Source of the DNA: Planctomycetaceae bacterium
GTDB lineage: Bacteria; Planctomycetota; Planctomycetia; Pirellulales; UBA1268
Reading direction: 5' to 3'
Assembly (NCBI GenBank): GCA_005789975.1
Contig: SXWC01000129.1
Location: 1 to 27,272 of the forward strand
Length of the DNA: 27,272 nucleotides
Part shown: in pieces, positions 9,601 through 16,814 of the stretch
How positions within the stretch are numbered: the stretch's first letter is position 1
Layout: each line of letters starts with the position of its first letter
The notes under the pieces: model-generated
Databases searched by the model: none
Seen by the model: only the letters and a program-made list of their open reading frames with translations
What the model was told of the DNA's origin: nothing
Made by a program: the position numbers and the translations under genes

Positions 9601-10027
9601 GGCCATCGCCGACATGAAGGGGGGTGATCGCGACAACGGCCATGCCGTGTTCAGCCGCGTCTGCATCGCCTGCCACAGGGTTTCCGGCGCCGGGGCGGAA
9701 CTCGGCCCCGAGCTGAACGGCGTGGCCGCGCGTCTCTCCTCCTTCAAGCTGGTGGAATCGATCATCAATCCCAACGCCGACGTGGCCGACAGGTATCTCT
9801 CCACCTCCGTGCTCACCAACGACGGCCGCAGCATCGTCGGCCTGCTCGTCGGCGAGACTCCCGATGAACTGGAGATCTTCGACGGCAAGCACCGGAAGAA
9901 GATCGCGGTCGCCGACATCGACGAGCGGACGAAACTCAGGCAGAGCAGCATGCCGGAGGGCCTCGCCGCCGCGCTCTCGCCCAACGAGTTTCTCGACGTG
10001 ATCGCGTTCCTCCAGTCGTTGAAGTAG
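6635..10027 (+). CDS. SGNH domain + PVC-type propeller + CxxCH haem protein
   Basis: This 1130-residue exported protein has three parts. After a signal region (about 1-38) comes an SGNH/GDSL-like domain (about 78-275) with block I as GNS (residues 84-86), FFGFNES as a likely block III, and NGCHLN (H260) as block V, where the usual Asp three residues before the His is Asn. A PVC-type beta-propeller starts near PPGFELELFADETRFPELAK (about 405) and includes two acidic loops, DTDGDHRADK (about 463) and DTDGDDRADE (about 506), that could bind calcium. A HEAT-like helical stretch (about 780-950) leads to a C-terminal haem domain with VCIACH (C1010, C1013, H1014). AGGA lies about 8 nt before the chosen ATG. 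Family members are thought to be periplasmic or surface redox proteins; a dehydrogenase plus ester hydrolase role is inference. It is third in the operon, 24 bp after DUF1501. Confidence 0.9.
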   Translation: MRRQCGWDSSVRTSWLVAHGLMALGLMSGMTAPPALSADQTKERDPLETARELMARPARPARPALPRGGLPLEFLDGERLALVGNSTAERMNLFGHFEALLHQRFPGKHLVVRNFARPADEVGNRQRPSDYTALDDPLAAFGADTYLMFFGFNESFAGPEGLERFKADYATLLDQLAKTYPRDDTGAAPRFVIVSPIAVEPSGNPLLPSAELQNTNLALYRDAAKAVAVGRGIGFVDLFDATRREFAAQPGLQNTINGCHLNEAGDGFVGGLLDQALFGGPAPQQLGADRFEALRWAVNDKSWVHLQDYRMVNGWYVYGGRRTWDTETFPREYVKLRNMAAARDRYVWDIAEGRPVAAAVDDSDTGELFLPPTRFGQPRQAYSENAEGGPTILPPADLIKTCTVPPGFELELFADETRFPELAKPVQLAFDSQGRLWVSTMPSYPQWQPGTPRPADKLVILEDTDGDHRADKSTIFYDKLHCPTGFQFFDGGVLVMDQPRMLWLKDTDGDDRADEVVHLLDGFATEDTHHTAGAFEMSPGGLLHMLEGVAMSTTIETPHGPFRNFGSPGGYVFDPRTLALRHFVTPGYGNPWCYVFNEWGQGICGDGTGASQHWDTPLSGAQYRGRKGMKPVFDTERMRPVVGSEYLRTRQFPDDVQDQFIYACVINTNGMPRWTISDDGAGYKGERVRHDPKDPKTAFDLIKSTDKHFRPVDPQIGPDGALWFGDWANPLIGHMQYSQRDPNRDHVHGRIYRLVFKDKPLLAPETQAGRSTAEVLEQLRSPEWRTRYRARADLQARPRAEVLAAAVEWLGGLASTADADRLRTEVLWLQQSFHAVDAGLLGELLEAGTPDARAAATRVLADHRDHFPDALAMLSARAVDPHPRVRCEAVRGLSLLPTLEAMRAVVAAANVTPADQYVDYTCDAALGANVGVWKRVHSAGEFAARGSPAAGIIDRLLGLEKKAQELLPHLSILTGKEPQSEEARSKAMQAIADMKGGDRDNGHAVFSRVCIACHRVSGAGAELGPELNGVAARLSSFKLVESIINPNADVADRYLSTSVLTNDGRSIVGLLVGETPDELEIFDGKHRKKIAVADIDERTKLRQSSMPEGLAAALSPNEFLDVIAFLQSLK

Positions 10028-10068
10028 CCGGCGCGGCCGTCCCGTCAGGCACGGGGTATCCTGCCGAG

Positions 10069-13000
10069 ATGATCTGGCATCACTCGTACGATCCGCTCGG
10101 CTCACCGCTTGCCTCGACGCTCGCGGCGGCGACACCGCTGGTCGTGCTGCTCGGACTTCTCGCCTTCGCCGGGTGGTCCGGCCTGCGGGCGGCGGTGGCC
10201 GGCCTCGTGGCGGCGATGCTGATCGCGGCGGTCGTGATCGGCATGCCGGGCGACGCGGTCGTGATGGCCGCGGTGCACGGGGCGCTCTTCGGGCTGTTCC
10301 CGATCGGCTGGATCGTCGTCACCGCGATGTTCCTCTATCGGCTCTCCGCAGAGGCCGGGGCGATCGACGTCATGAAGTGTTCGGTGATGGGGCTCTCGGC
10401 CGACCATCGCCTGCAGGCGCTGCTCATCGCCTTCTCGTTCGGCGGGTTTCTCGAGGGAGCCGCGGGGTTCGGCGCGCCCGTCGCCATTTCGGCGGCGTTG
10501 ATGGTGGGCGCCGGCTTTCCGGCCGTCGAAGCCGCCTGCCTGGCCCTGATCGCCAACACGGCCCCGGTCGCCTTCGGGGCCCTCGGCACCCCGATCATCA
10601 CGCTCGCCAAGGTCACGGGCCTGGAGGAGCAGGCGATCTCGACGATGGCCGGGCAGCAACTGCCGTTGTTCTCGCTGCTCGTTCCGGCCTGGATGGTCTG
10701 CACGATGGCCGGCTGGAGGGGGCTGATCGGCGTCTGGCCTGCGGTGCTCGTCTGCGGAGCATCGTTCGCCGTGACGCAGTTCGCGATGGCGACCTTCGTG
10801 GGTGCCGCACTCGTCGACGTGGTCGCCGGCGTCACGAGCCTCGTCGCCGTCGCGACCTTCCTCCGCTTCTGGAGGCCCGCCTCGATCTGGCGGCATGACG
10901 ACGGCTGGAATCACGCCGCTCATGCCCCGACCATGACGGCGAATCGATCCGATCCCATCGGCCGGGTCGCCTGGGCGTGGATGCCGTGGGCCTTGCTCTC
11001 GATCACGGTTTTCCTCTGGGGCCTGCCTCCCGTGAAGGCCGTGCTCGACGGCCGTGGTCTGTCGGTGCCGCTGCCTCGCGAGGTCGTGGCCCCGGAGTTT
11101 CCGGTGCCCTGGCTCGACGGCCGGATTGCCAAGGTGCCTCCCGCCACCCGCGAACCGCATGAGATCGAACGGGCCGTCTACCGGCTCAACTGGCTCTCCG
11201 CCGCGGGCACGGGCATCCTCGTCGCGGCGGTCGCCTCGGTTTTCTGGCTCGGCATCTCCTGGCGACGGGCCTGGTGCATCTGGTGGGAAAACCTCCGCGG
11301 CCTTTCCGAGTCGCTCGCCACGATCGCGGCCATGCTCGCCCTCGCGTTCGTGACCCGCTTCTCGGGGACCGACGTCACGCTCGGCATCGCACTGACGGGC
11401 ACGGGCGCGGCCTATCCCTTTTTCGCCCCGCTCCTCGGCTGGCTCGGCGTGGCGCTCACCGGATCCGACACGTCGAGCAACGCGATGTTTGGCAGCCTCC
11501 AGCGGGTGACGGCCGAACAACTCGGCCTCGATCCGATCCTGATCTGCACCGCCAACAGCACCGGTGGCGTGATGGGGAAAATGATCGACGCGCAGAGCAT
11601 CGTCGTCTCGGCGACCGCCACCGGCACGCATCGCCAGGAGGGGACGATCCTGCGGCGGGTCTTTCCGCACTCGCTCGCCCTCGCCGCGCTCATGGGGCTC
11701 CTGGTCTGGCTGCAGGCGGGGCCACTGGACTGGATGGTGCCGGTGGCGAAATCGGCGGGGACGGCCCCACGGTTCCCCCCGCCGGAGCCCGGGCCGATGT
11801 CGGCCCGCGCGGCCGACCTCCTCGCCCGTTGCCTCGCGGTCGAGCCCGCACGGCCGACCTTTGCGAAGGAGGCGATGGTGCCCTCCGTGGCGCGGATCCT
11901 CGCGAACAAGGACGCCGGGCGGGCCGTCACGGGCTGGCTGGCGGCCGCCGAGCAGGCCAACCGCACCGCCGCCCCGAAGCCGCCCTCCACGATCCCCGAT
12001 CCTTTCAACAAGCATGCCCTGGTGCATGCCTGGATGCTCTGTCGGGCAAGCCCGCACGTGCCCCCCGACACCGCCGCGAAGATCGCCGCAGCGACCAAGG
12101 AATATGTCTGCCGCTACGGCCATCGCGAGTGGCGGGGCTATGGGGCCCTGAACTTCCGGCTGATGAGCGACGGAGCGGCGCTGCTCGCGGCCGAGCAGTG
12201 GCCCGATCTCATCGACGCCGACGGCCTCGACTCCGCGGGCATCCTCGCCGCCACGCGACAACGGCTGCTCGGATATTTCGACGAGATCGTCCACCGCAAC
12301 AGCGCCGAATACGGGGCCCCGACGTATTCCGGCGTGAACCTCGTCGCCATGAAAATGCTCGCCGACTTCGCCCATGATGAGACCGTCCGTCACCGGGCGA
12401 CACTCACGCTCGACACGATGCTCCTGCACGTGGCTTGCGCATGGAACCGGGGCTACCATGTCAGCCCCGCGAGCCGCGCCAAGTTTTTCGCCGCGAGCAT
12501 GACCGGCCCCGACGCGATGGACTGCACCGCGGCGATCGGCTGGCTCTGCTTCGGCGCCGAGCGGCCGGTGGCGGGGCTCTGCGAGCAGCACTCCGGCTGG
12601 TTCGCGTTTCCGGGCACCTACCAGCCTCCGGCGATCCTGGCGCGGATCGCCGCCGCCCGCGCGGAACCCTTCACGCATCGCGGAAGTCGCGGCGACAGGC
12701 TTCGGCTCACGATCCATCACGAGCAGGCCTATGCCCTGGCGAGCGGATGGGAACGTCTCGAGACGCCCCGCGACCATCACTACAAGGAGTCGCGACGGCA
12801 GATGCTCAAGTGGGTCTCGGACAGTCCGCAGAGCTCGTTCATGCCGTTCCAGGACAACGCCCATCGACCCTATGATCTCGCCGAGAACAAGGCCAACGCC
12901 TTCGGCTACGGTGAGAACCCGTTTTCGCAGAGTCTCCAGCACGGCCGCACGCTCGTCGGCCTGACGGCGGTGCCCGACGACTATCCCTACTGGCGGATCG

Positions 13001-13542
13001 AGGTGCCGTTCAGCACGACGGGCTCGATCGTGAAGCGGCTGGATCGTGCTGGCTGGATCTGCTGCCACGCCGGTTCGATGCTCTTCGCCTTTCACCTCTT
13101 GGGCGACGCCCGCTGGGCCGACTCGCGGTCCAGGGAACGCTGCGACGTCCTCACGAGCGACGCCCGCCGAACCGGCTGGATCCTGGAGACCTCGCCCCTC
13201 GCGGATTTCGCGGGCGGCGGCACCGACGCCGAACTCGACCGCTTCGCCACCGCGGTCGTCGCCCGCACCACGGTCGATGCTTCCCGTCTCGCCGCCCAGC
13301 GGCCCCGGCTCACGTACACGTCGCTCGCGGGCAACGTGCTCGACATCACCTACCGTCCCCACGGCGAGCCCTACGTCGCCCAGCACACGATCGACGGCGT
13401 CGCCGTGGACTACGACTCCTTTCCCCTCCTCGGCAACCCCTGGGTGCACCAGGACCTCGATGGCGAAGACCTCGTGATCGAGCACGGCACCGACGGCCTG
13501 CGATACGACTTTCGTGCCTGGACCCGCCACGGCTCCCGATGA
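10069..13542 (+). CDS. L-lactate permease family transporter fused to a polysaccharide-lyase-like C-terminal domain
   Basis: This is one uninterrupted frame of 1157 residues. Residues 1 to about 560 match the LctP (LldP/GlcA) carboxylate permeases closely. Conserved blocks include FGAPVAISAALMVGAGF, NTAPVAFGALGTPI, YPFFAPLLGWLGVALTGSDT and STGGVMGKMIDAQSIVV, and many transmembrane segments are visible. Normal family members end at about 550-560 residues. Here the last membrane helix (FPHSLALAALMGLLVWLQ) runs through a proline-rich linker (about 565-580) into roughly 580 more residues with no membrane segments. That part is helical first (REWRGYGALNFRLMSDG, NRGYHVSPASRAKF, GPDAMDCTAAIGWLCFG), then looks beta-rich (about 870 to the end). 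This resembles the alpha-toroid plus beta-sandwich of heparinase or alginate lyases, but the assignment is tentative. The gene follows the haem protein by 41 bases, so co-transcription is likely. The start has only a weak GAG upstream. Confidence 0.85.
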   Translation: MIWHHSYDPLGSPLASTLAAATPLVVLLGLLAFAGWSGLRAAVAGLVAAMLIAAVVIGMPGDAVVMAAVHGALFGLFPIGWIVVTAMFLYRLSAEAGAIDVMKCSVMGLSADHRLQALLIAFSFGGFLEGAAGFGAPVAISAALMVGAGFPAVEAACLALIANTAPVAFGALGTPIITLAKVTGLEEQAISTMAGQQLPLFSLLVPAWMVCTMAGWRGLIGVWPAVLVCGASFAVTQFAMATFVGAALVDVVAGVTSLVAVATFLRFWRPASIWRHDDGWNHAAHAPTMTANRSDPIGRVAWAWMPWALLSITVFLWGLPPVKAVLDGRGLSVPLPREVVAPEFPVPWLDGRIAKVPPATREPHEIERAVYRLNWLSAAGTGILVAAVASVFWLGISWRRAWCIWWENLRGLSESLATIAAMLALAFVTRFSGTDVTLGIALTGTGAAYPFFAPLLGWLGVALTGSDTSSNAMFGSLQRVTAEQLGLDPILICTANSTGGVMGKMIDAQSIVVSATATGTHRQEGTILRRVFPHSLALAALMGLLVWLQAGPLDWMVPVAKSAGTAPRFPPPEPGPMSARAADLLARCLAVEPARPTFAKEAMVPSVARILANKDAGRAVTGWLAAAEQANRTAAPKPPSTIPDPFNKHALVHAWMLCRASPHVPPDTAAKIAAATKEYVCRYGHREWRGYGALNFRLMSDGAALLAAEQWPDLIDADGLDSAGILAATRQRLLGYFDEIVHRNSAEYGAPTYSGVNLVAMKMLADFAHDETVRHRATLTLDTMLLHVACAWNRGYHVSPASRAKFFAASMTGPDAMDCTAAIGWLCFGAERPVAGLCEQHSGWFAFPGTYQPPAILARIAAARAEPFTHRGSRGDRLRLTIHHEQAYALASGWERLETPRDHHYKESRRQMLKWVSDSPQSSFMPFQDNAHRPYDLAENKANAFGYGENPFSQSLQHGRTLVGLTAVPDDYPYWRIEVPFSTTGSIVKRLDRAGWICCHAGSMLFAFHLLGDARWADSRSRERCDVLTSDARRTGWILETSPLADFAGGGTDAELDRFATAVVARTTVDASRLAAQRPRLTYTSLAGNVLDITYRPHGEPYVAQHTIDGVAVDYDSFPLLGNPWVHQDLDGEDLVIEHGTDGLRYDFRAWTRHGSR

Positions 13543-13579
13543 CAGTCCGCCTTGGTGGTGGCCGGGGCTGGCAGGACGC

Positions 13580-14470
13580 TCAGCGGGCTCGGCGCCGGCC
13601 CGCGATCAGCGACCATGCCGTGACGGCGACGGGCACGGCCAGCCCGGCAACTCCGGCCGCGAGCACCACGGCCGTCAGGGGCGTGGTGTCGAATCGTGCG
13701 CGGCCGAGCGCCGTCTGCGCGACCGCATAGATCGCGACGCATACCGTGCCCGTGGTTGCCGAGGCCACGAGCCGCCACCGCACACGCTCGCCCAGACCGG
13801 CTTTTCGCGCCGCCCAGGCGATCGCCGGCAGCCACTGGATCGCATGGATCGCGACGCCGTGCGGAAACTTGGGCACGCCGGCGGCGCCGAGCCGGGTGGG
13901 ATCAAGGCCCTGTTCCTGCCGCAACTCGCCATGCACGCCCACCCAGATCCCGAGCAGGCAGGAAATGACGAGCAGGACGAGGCCGGCCCGCGCGGCGAGG
14001 AGCATGTCCGCCGGCCACGGTGGCCGCTGACGACAGAGGCGAACCGTGAGATCGAGCGACACCAGCGTGACGCCGATGATCAAGCCGCCCATCGCGTCGA
14101 AGAGGAATGAGTCGAGGGGCGTGTCGCGGTTGAAGTGGCTCCCCACGCCCCGCCACCGCTGCAGGTCGATGAGGGCCACCTCGACGAAGAGCGCCCAGGC
14201 CGTCGCGGCCGCGAGCCAGGCGTCGCCCGGCCGCCACGCGAGCTTCGACCACACCCAGCCCAGCGAAAGGCTCGTGAGACCACCCGAGATGCCAAACAGG
14301 ATCGGCTTCCGCCAGGTGACGGGGCCTTCCCACTGGCCGCCGAGCAGGGCCCACACCGGGACGTGCGCAAGCCCGCTGGCGACCATGATCACCCCCAGCG
14401 CGGCGAGCGGCCACGCCCGGCCGTCGAGCCACCAGCGGCGGGCGTCGGTCGTGAGGGGAGAGGGCTGCAT
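13580..14470 (-). CDS. multi-pass membrane protein of unknown function
   Basis: This 296-residue protein starts at the ATG at 14470 (MQPSPLTTDARRWW). An upstream in-frame start at 14668 would overlap the divergent reductase gene and adds non-hydrophobic sequence, so I rejected it. I count about eight likely membrane helices, for example WPLAALGVIMVASGLAHVPV, ILFGISGGLTSLSLGWVW, GGLIIGVTLVSLDL, AGLVLLVISCLLGIWVGV and TAVVLAAGVAGLAVPVAVTA. Conserved-looking polar spots are TWRKPILFG after the first helix and LIDLQRWRGVGSHFN, which could form a functional site. I do not recognise a named family and assign no role. It converges on the permease fusion with a 37-base gap and diverges from the reductase gene 40 bases away. 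Confidence 0.75.
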   Translation of the reverse strand: MQPSPLTTDARRWWLDGRAWPLAALGVIMVASGLAHVPVWALLGGQWEGPVTWRKPILFGISGGLTSLSLGWVWSKLAWRPGDAWLAAATAWALFVEVALIDLQRWRGVGSHFNRDTPLDSFLFDAMGGLIIGVTLVSLDLTVRLCRQRPPWPADMLLAARAGLVLLVISCLLGIWVGVHGELRQEQGLDPTRLGAAGVPKFPHGVAIHAIQWLPAIAWAARKAGLGERVRWRLVASATTGTVCVAIYAVAQTALGRARFDTTPLTAVVLAAGVAGLAVPVAVTAWSLIAGRRRAR

Positions 14471-14510
14471 GCAGTGGAAGTGTAGGCTGTCTTCGGCGAC
14501 ACTGCTGCCG

Positions 14511-15497
14511 ATGAACACACGCACTTTCGGGCGGACGGGCTGGGAGGTTTCCGAGATCGGCTTCGGGGCCTGGGGAATCGGCGGCAGCCAGTGGGGGGGC
14601 GCGGCCGAGGCTGACTCGATGCGAGCGCTCCACGCCGCCCTCGACTCCGGCATCACCCTCTTCGACACCGCGGACGTCTACGGCGACGGCCTTTCCGAGC
14701 GGCTCATCGCCCGGCTGCGGCGGGAACGGACCGAGCCCTTTCGCGTCGCCACCAAGGCGGGCCGCCGGCTCGACCCGCACACCGCCTCGGGATACACCGC
14801 GGAGAACCTCCGCGGGTTCGTCGACCGCAGCCTGAAAAACCTCGCGGTCGAACGGCTCGACCTCTTGCAGCTGCACTGCCCGCCCACCGAGGTTTACTAC
14901 CGGCCCGAGGTCTTCGCGGCCCTGGACGACCTGGTGACCGCCGGCAAGATCGCCTTCTACGGCGTGAGCGTCGAGCGGGTCGAGGAGGGGCTCAAGGCGA
15001 TCGAGTATCCCCATGTGCAGAGCGTGCAGATCATCGTGAACGCCTTCCGGCTCAGGCCGACCGAGCTCTTTTTCGAGCAGGCGGTCCGACGGCGGGTTGC
15101 GGTGATCGCCCGGGTGCCGCTCGCCAGCGGCATGCTCTCCGGTCGATTCACGCAACTCACGGAGTTTCCCGCCGACGATCACCGCGCGTTCAACCGTGGG
15201 GGCGCGGTGTTCGACAGCGGCGAGACGTTTTCCGGCGTCGACTACGAGACCGGCCTGGCGGCCGTCGAGCGGCTCAGATCCCTCGTGCCTGCGGGAGCGA
15301 CGCTCGCCCAGTTCGCCCTCCGCTGGATCCTCGCCTTCGAGGCGGTGACTTGCGTGATCCCCGGAGCCCGCCACGCGGCGCAGGTGGCCGACAACGCCCG
15401 AGCGGCCGACCTGCCGCCGCCCGATGCCGCCACCATGGCGGCCGTGCAGGCGATCTACGACGACGCCATCCGGCCGCTCGTCCACCACCGCTGGTAG
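14511..15497 (+). CDS. aldo/keto reductase
   Basis: This 328-residue protein begins MNTRTFGRTGWEVSEIGFGA, the usual start of the aldo/keto reductase fold, which fixes the ATG at 14511 although the frame is open further upstream. The catalytic tetrad is in place: D52 and Y57 in FDTADVYG, K82 in ATKAG and H122 in LQLHCPP. The NADPH-binding C-terminal part reads GATLAQFALRWILAFEAVTCVIPGARHAAQVADN. Such enzymes reduce aldehydes or sugar ketones with NADPH in the cytoplasm; the substrate cannot be told from sequence. Its stop codon overlaps the ribosome binding site of the flavoprotein gene, so the two are probably an operon. The promoter must lie in or near the 40-base gap shared with the divergent membrane-protein gene. 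Confidence 0.93.
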   Translation: MNTRTFGRTGWEVSEIGFGAWGIGGSQWGGAAEADSMRALHAALDSGITLFDTADVYGDGLSERLIARLRRERTEPFRVATKAGRRLDPHTASGYTAENLRGFVDRSLKNLAVERLDLLQLHCPPTEVYYRPEVFAALDDLVTAGKIAFYGVSVERVEEGLKAIEYPHVQSVQIIVNAFRLRPTELFFEQAVRRRVAVIARVPLASGMLSGRFTQLTEFPADDHRAFNRGGAVFDSGETFSGVDYETGLAAVERLRSLVPAGATLAQFALRWILAFEAVTCVIPGARHAAQVADNARAADLPPPDAATMAAVQAIYDDAIRPLVHHRW

Positions 15498-15506
15498 GAA
15501 TCCCGC

Positions 15507-16814
15507 GTGATCGGACAGGCCGACATCCTCGTGATCGGTGCGGGCGCGGCGGGACTGTTTGCGGCCACCTGGGCGGGACGCACCGCCGCCCGGGGAGGCG
15601 GGCCACTGGCCGTGGTCGCCGTGGACGGGGCCCGCAAGCTCGGCGCCAAGATCCTCGTCGCGGGCGGGGGCCGCTGCAACGTCACGCACCATGCCGTGAG
15701 CGAGGCCGATTACGCCGGAGCCACGCCGCCGGCGATCCGCAAGGTGCTGCGGAGGTTCGACGTCGCCGACACGACCGGTTTTTTTCGTGAGGCCGGTGTC
15801 GAGTTCTACCGGGAGGCCGACACGGGCAAGCTGTTTCCCACGACCGACTCCTCCCGCACGGTGCTCGACGCGCTTGTCCGTGAAACCCTCGCCGCCGGCG
15901 GCCGGCTCGTCCATCCGGCGCGGATCACCGGCATCGCCCGAGCCGACGCCGGCTTCATCGCGACGACCGAAGCCGGCGCCTTCCATGCAGCGCGTGTGAT
16001 TCTCTGCACGGGGGGACGGTCACTGCCCAAGAGCGGCTCCGATGGGGGCGGGTTCGCCCTCGCGCGATCGCTCGGCCATTCGCTCACCGATCCGATCGTG
16101 CCGGCGCTCGTGCCGCTCCTGCTCCCCGTCGGCCACTGGATCACGTCGCTCTCGGGCCTCGCGCTTGCCGCCACGCTGACGCTCCACTCGGGCACCGGCA
16201 AACGGCTGTTCACCACGACGGGCAGCACGCTCTGCACGCACCTGGGCCTCTCGGGCCCGGCCGTGCTGGACGTCAGCCGTCACTGGCTGGTCGCCCGGCA
16301 CGCCGATCCGGGGGCGACGCTTGCGATCAACTGGCTGCCCGGCGAGACGGGCGAGTCGATCGACCGCCTGCTCCTCGAGGGGAGTCGCCGCGGGCCGCTC
16401 GCCGTGCTGCGGGAGCGGCTCACCGAACGGCTCGCCCGCTGCCTCTGCGACTCGGCGGCCGCCAGGCCCTCCGGGGATCTCACGCGGGATGCACGCAAGG
16501 CGCTCGTGGCCGCGGTCACCGCCACGCCGCTGCCGATCACGGGCGACCGCGGCTTCACCGTCGCCGAGGCCACCGCGGGGGGCGTGCCCCTGGCCGAGGT
16601 CCGGCTCGAGACGATGGAGAGCCGCATCTGCCCGGGGCTGCATTTTGCCGGCGAGGTGCTCGACGTCGATGGCCGGATCGGCGGCTTCAACTTCCAGTGG
16701 GCATGGGCCAGCGGCTTCGTGGCCGGCACGTCGGCGGCACAGGCTTCGCTTCAATCGGCCGCCGGGGAGAACGCGGGCGACACGGACGCGGCCGGTCGCG
16801 ACACCACCTCGTAG
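15507..16814 (+). CDS. HI0933/BaiN-like NAD(P)/FAD-dependent oxidoreductase
   Basis: This 435-residue flavoprotein begins at a GTG (15507) with TAGGAA just upstream, overlapping the stop of the reductase gene. The N-terminal Rossmann motif is DILVIGAGAAGLFAA (about 6-20). It is followed by the family signature ARKLGAKILVAGGGRCNVTH (about 42-61) and VILCTGGRSLPKSGSDGGGF in the middle. The C-terminal FAD-contact block is LHFAGEVLDVDGRIGGFNFQWAWASGFVAG (written here as its known family equivalent; residues about 382-411). Relatives are cytoplasmic reductases of poorly known substrate; BaiN acts on bile-acid intermediates, but that role cannot be transferred. Length is normal, with a short hydrophilic tail. 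The last 64 bases overlap the end of the glycosyltransferase gene on the other strand. Confidence 0.92.
   Translation: MIGQADILVIGAGAAGLFAATWAGRTAARGGGPLAVVAVDGARKLGAKILVAGGGRCNVTHHAVSEADYAGATPPAIRKVLRRFDVADTTGFFREAGVEFYREADTGKLFPTTDSSRTVLDALVRETLAAGGRLVHPARITGIARADAGFIATTEAGAFHAARVILCTGGRSLPKSGSDGGGFALARSLGHSLTDPIVPALVPLLLPVGHWITSLSGLALAATLTLHSGTGKRLFTTTGSTLCTHLGLSGPAVLDVSRHWLVARHADPGATLAINWLPGETGESIDRLLLEGSRRGPLAVLRERLTERLARCLCDSAAARPSGDLTRDARKALVAAVTATPLPITGDRGFTVAEATAGGVPLAEVRLETMESRICPGLHFAGEVLDVDGRIGGFNFQWAWASGFVAGTSAAQASLQSAAGENAGDTDAAGRDTTS

Noticed and set aside
7217..10135. 972-codon antisense open frame over the SGNH/PVC-haem gene
   Set aside because: Same shadow effect; composition rich in R, H, G, V and no fold pattern.
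11760..11830. Possible frameshift or missed stop separating permease and C-terminal domain
   Set aside because: The frame reads through without interruption in proline-rich linker sequence. An internal ATG at 11797 exists, but I see no close ribosome binding site. Sequencing error cannot be excluded from one sequence.
10102..13530. 1142-codon antisense open frame over the permease fusion
   Set aside because: Shadow of a strongly biased gene; mostly charged G/R/E/D low complexity, whereas the plus strand is an unmistakable permease.
13902..15986. 694-codon minus-strand frame spanning reductase and flavoprotein genes
   Set aside because: Crosses two well-supported genes on the other strand and shows no domain.
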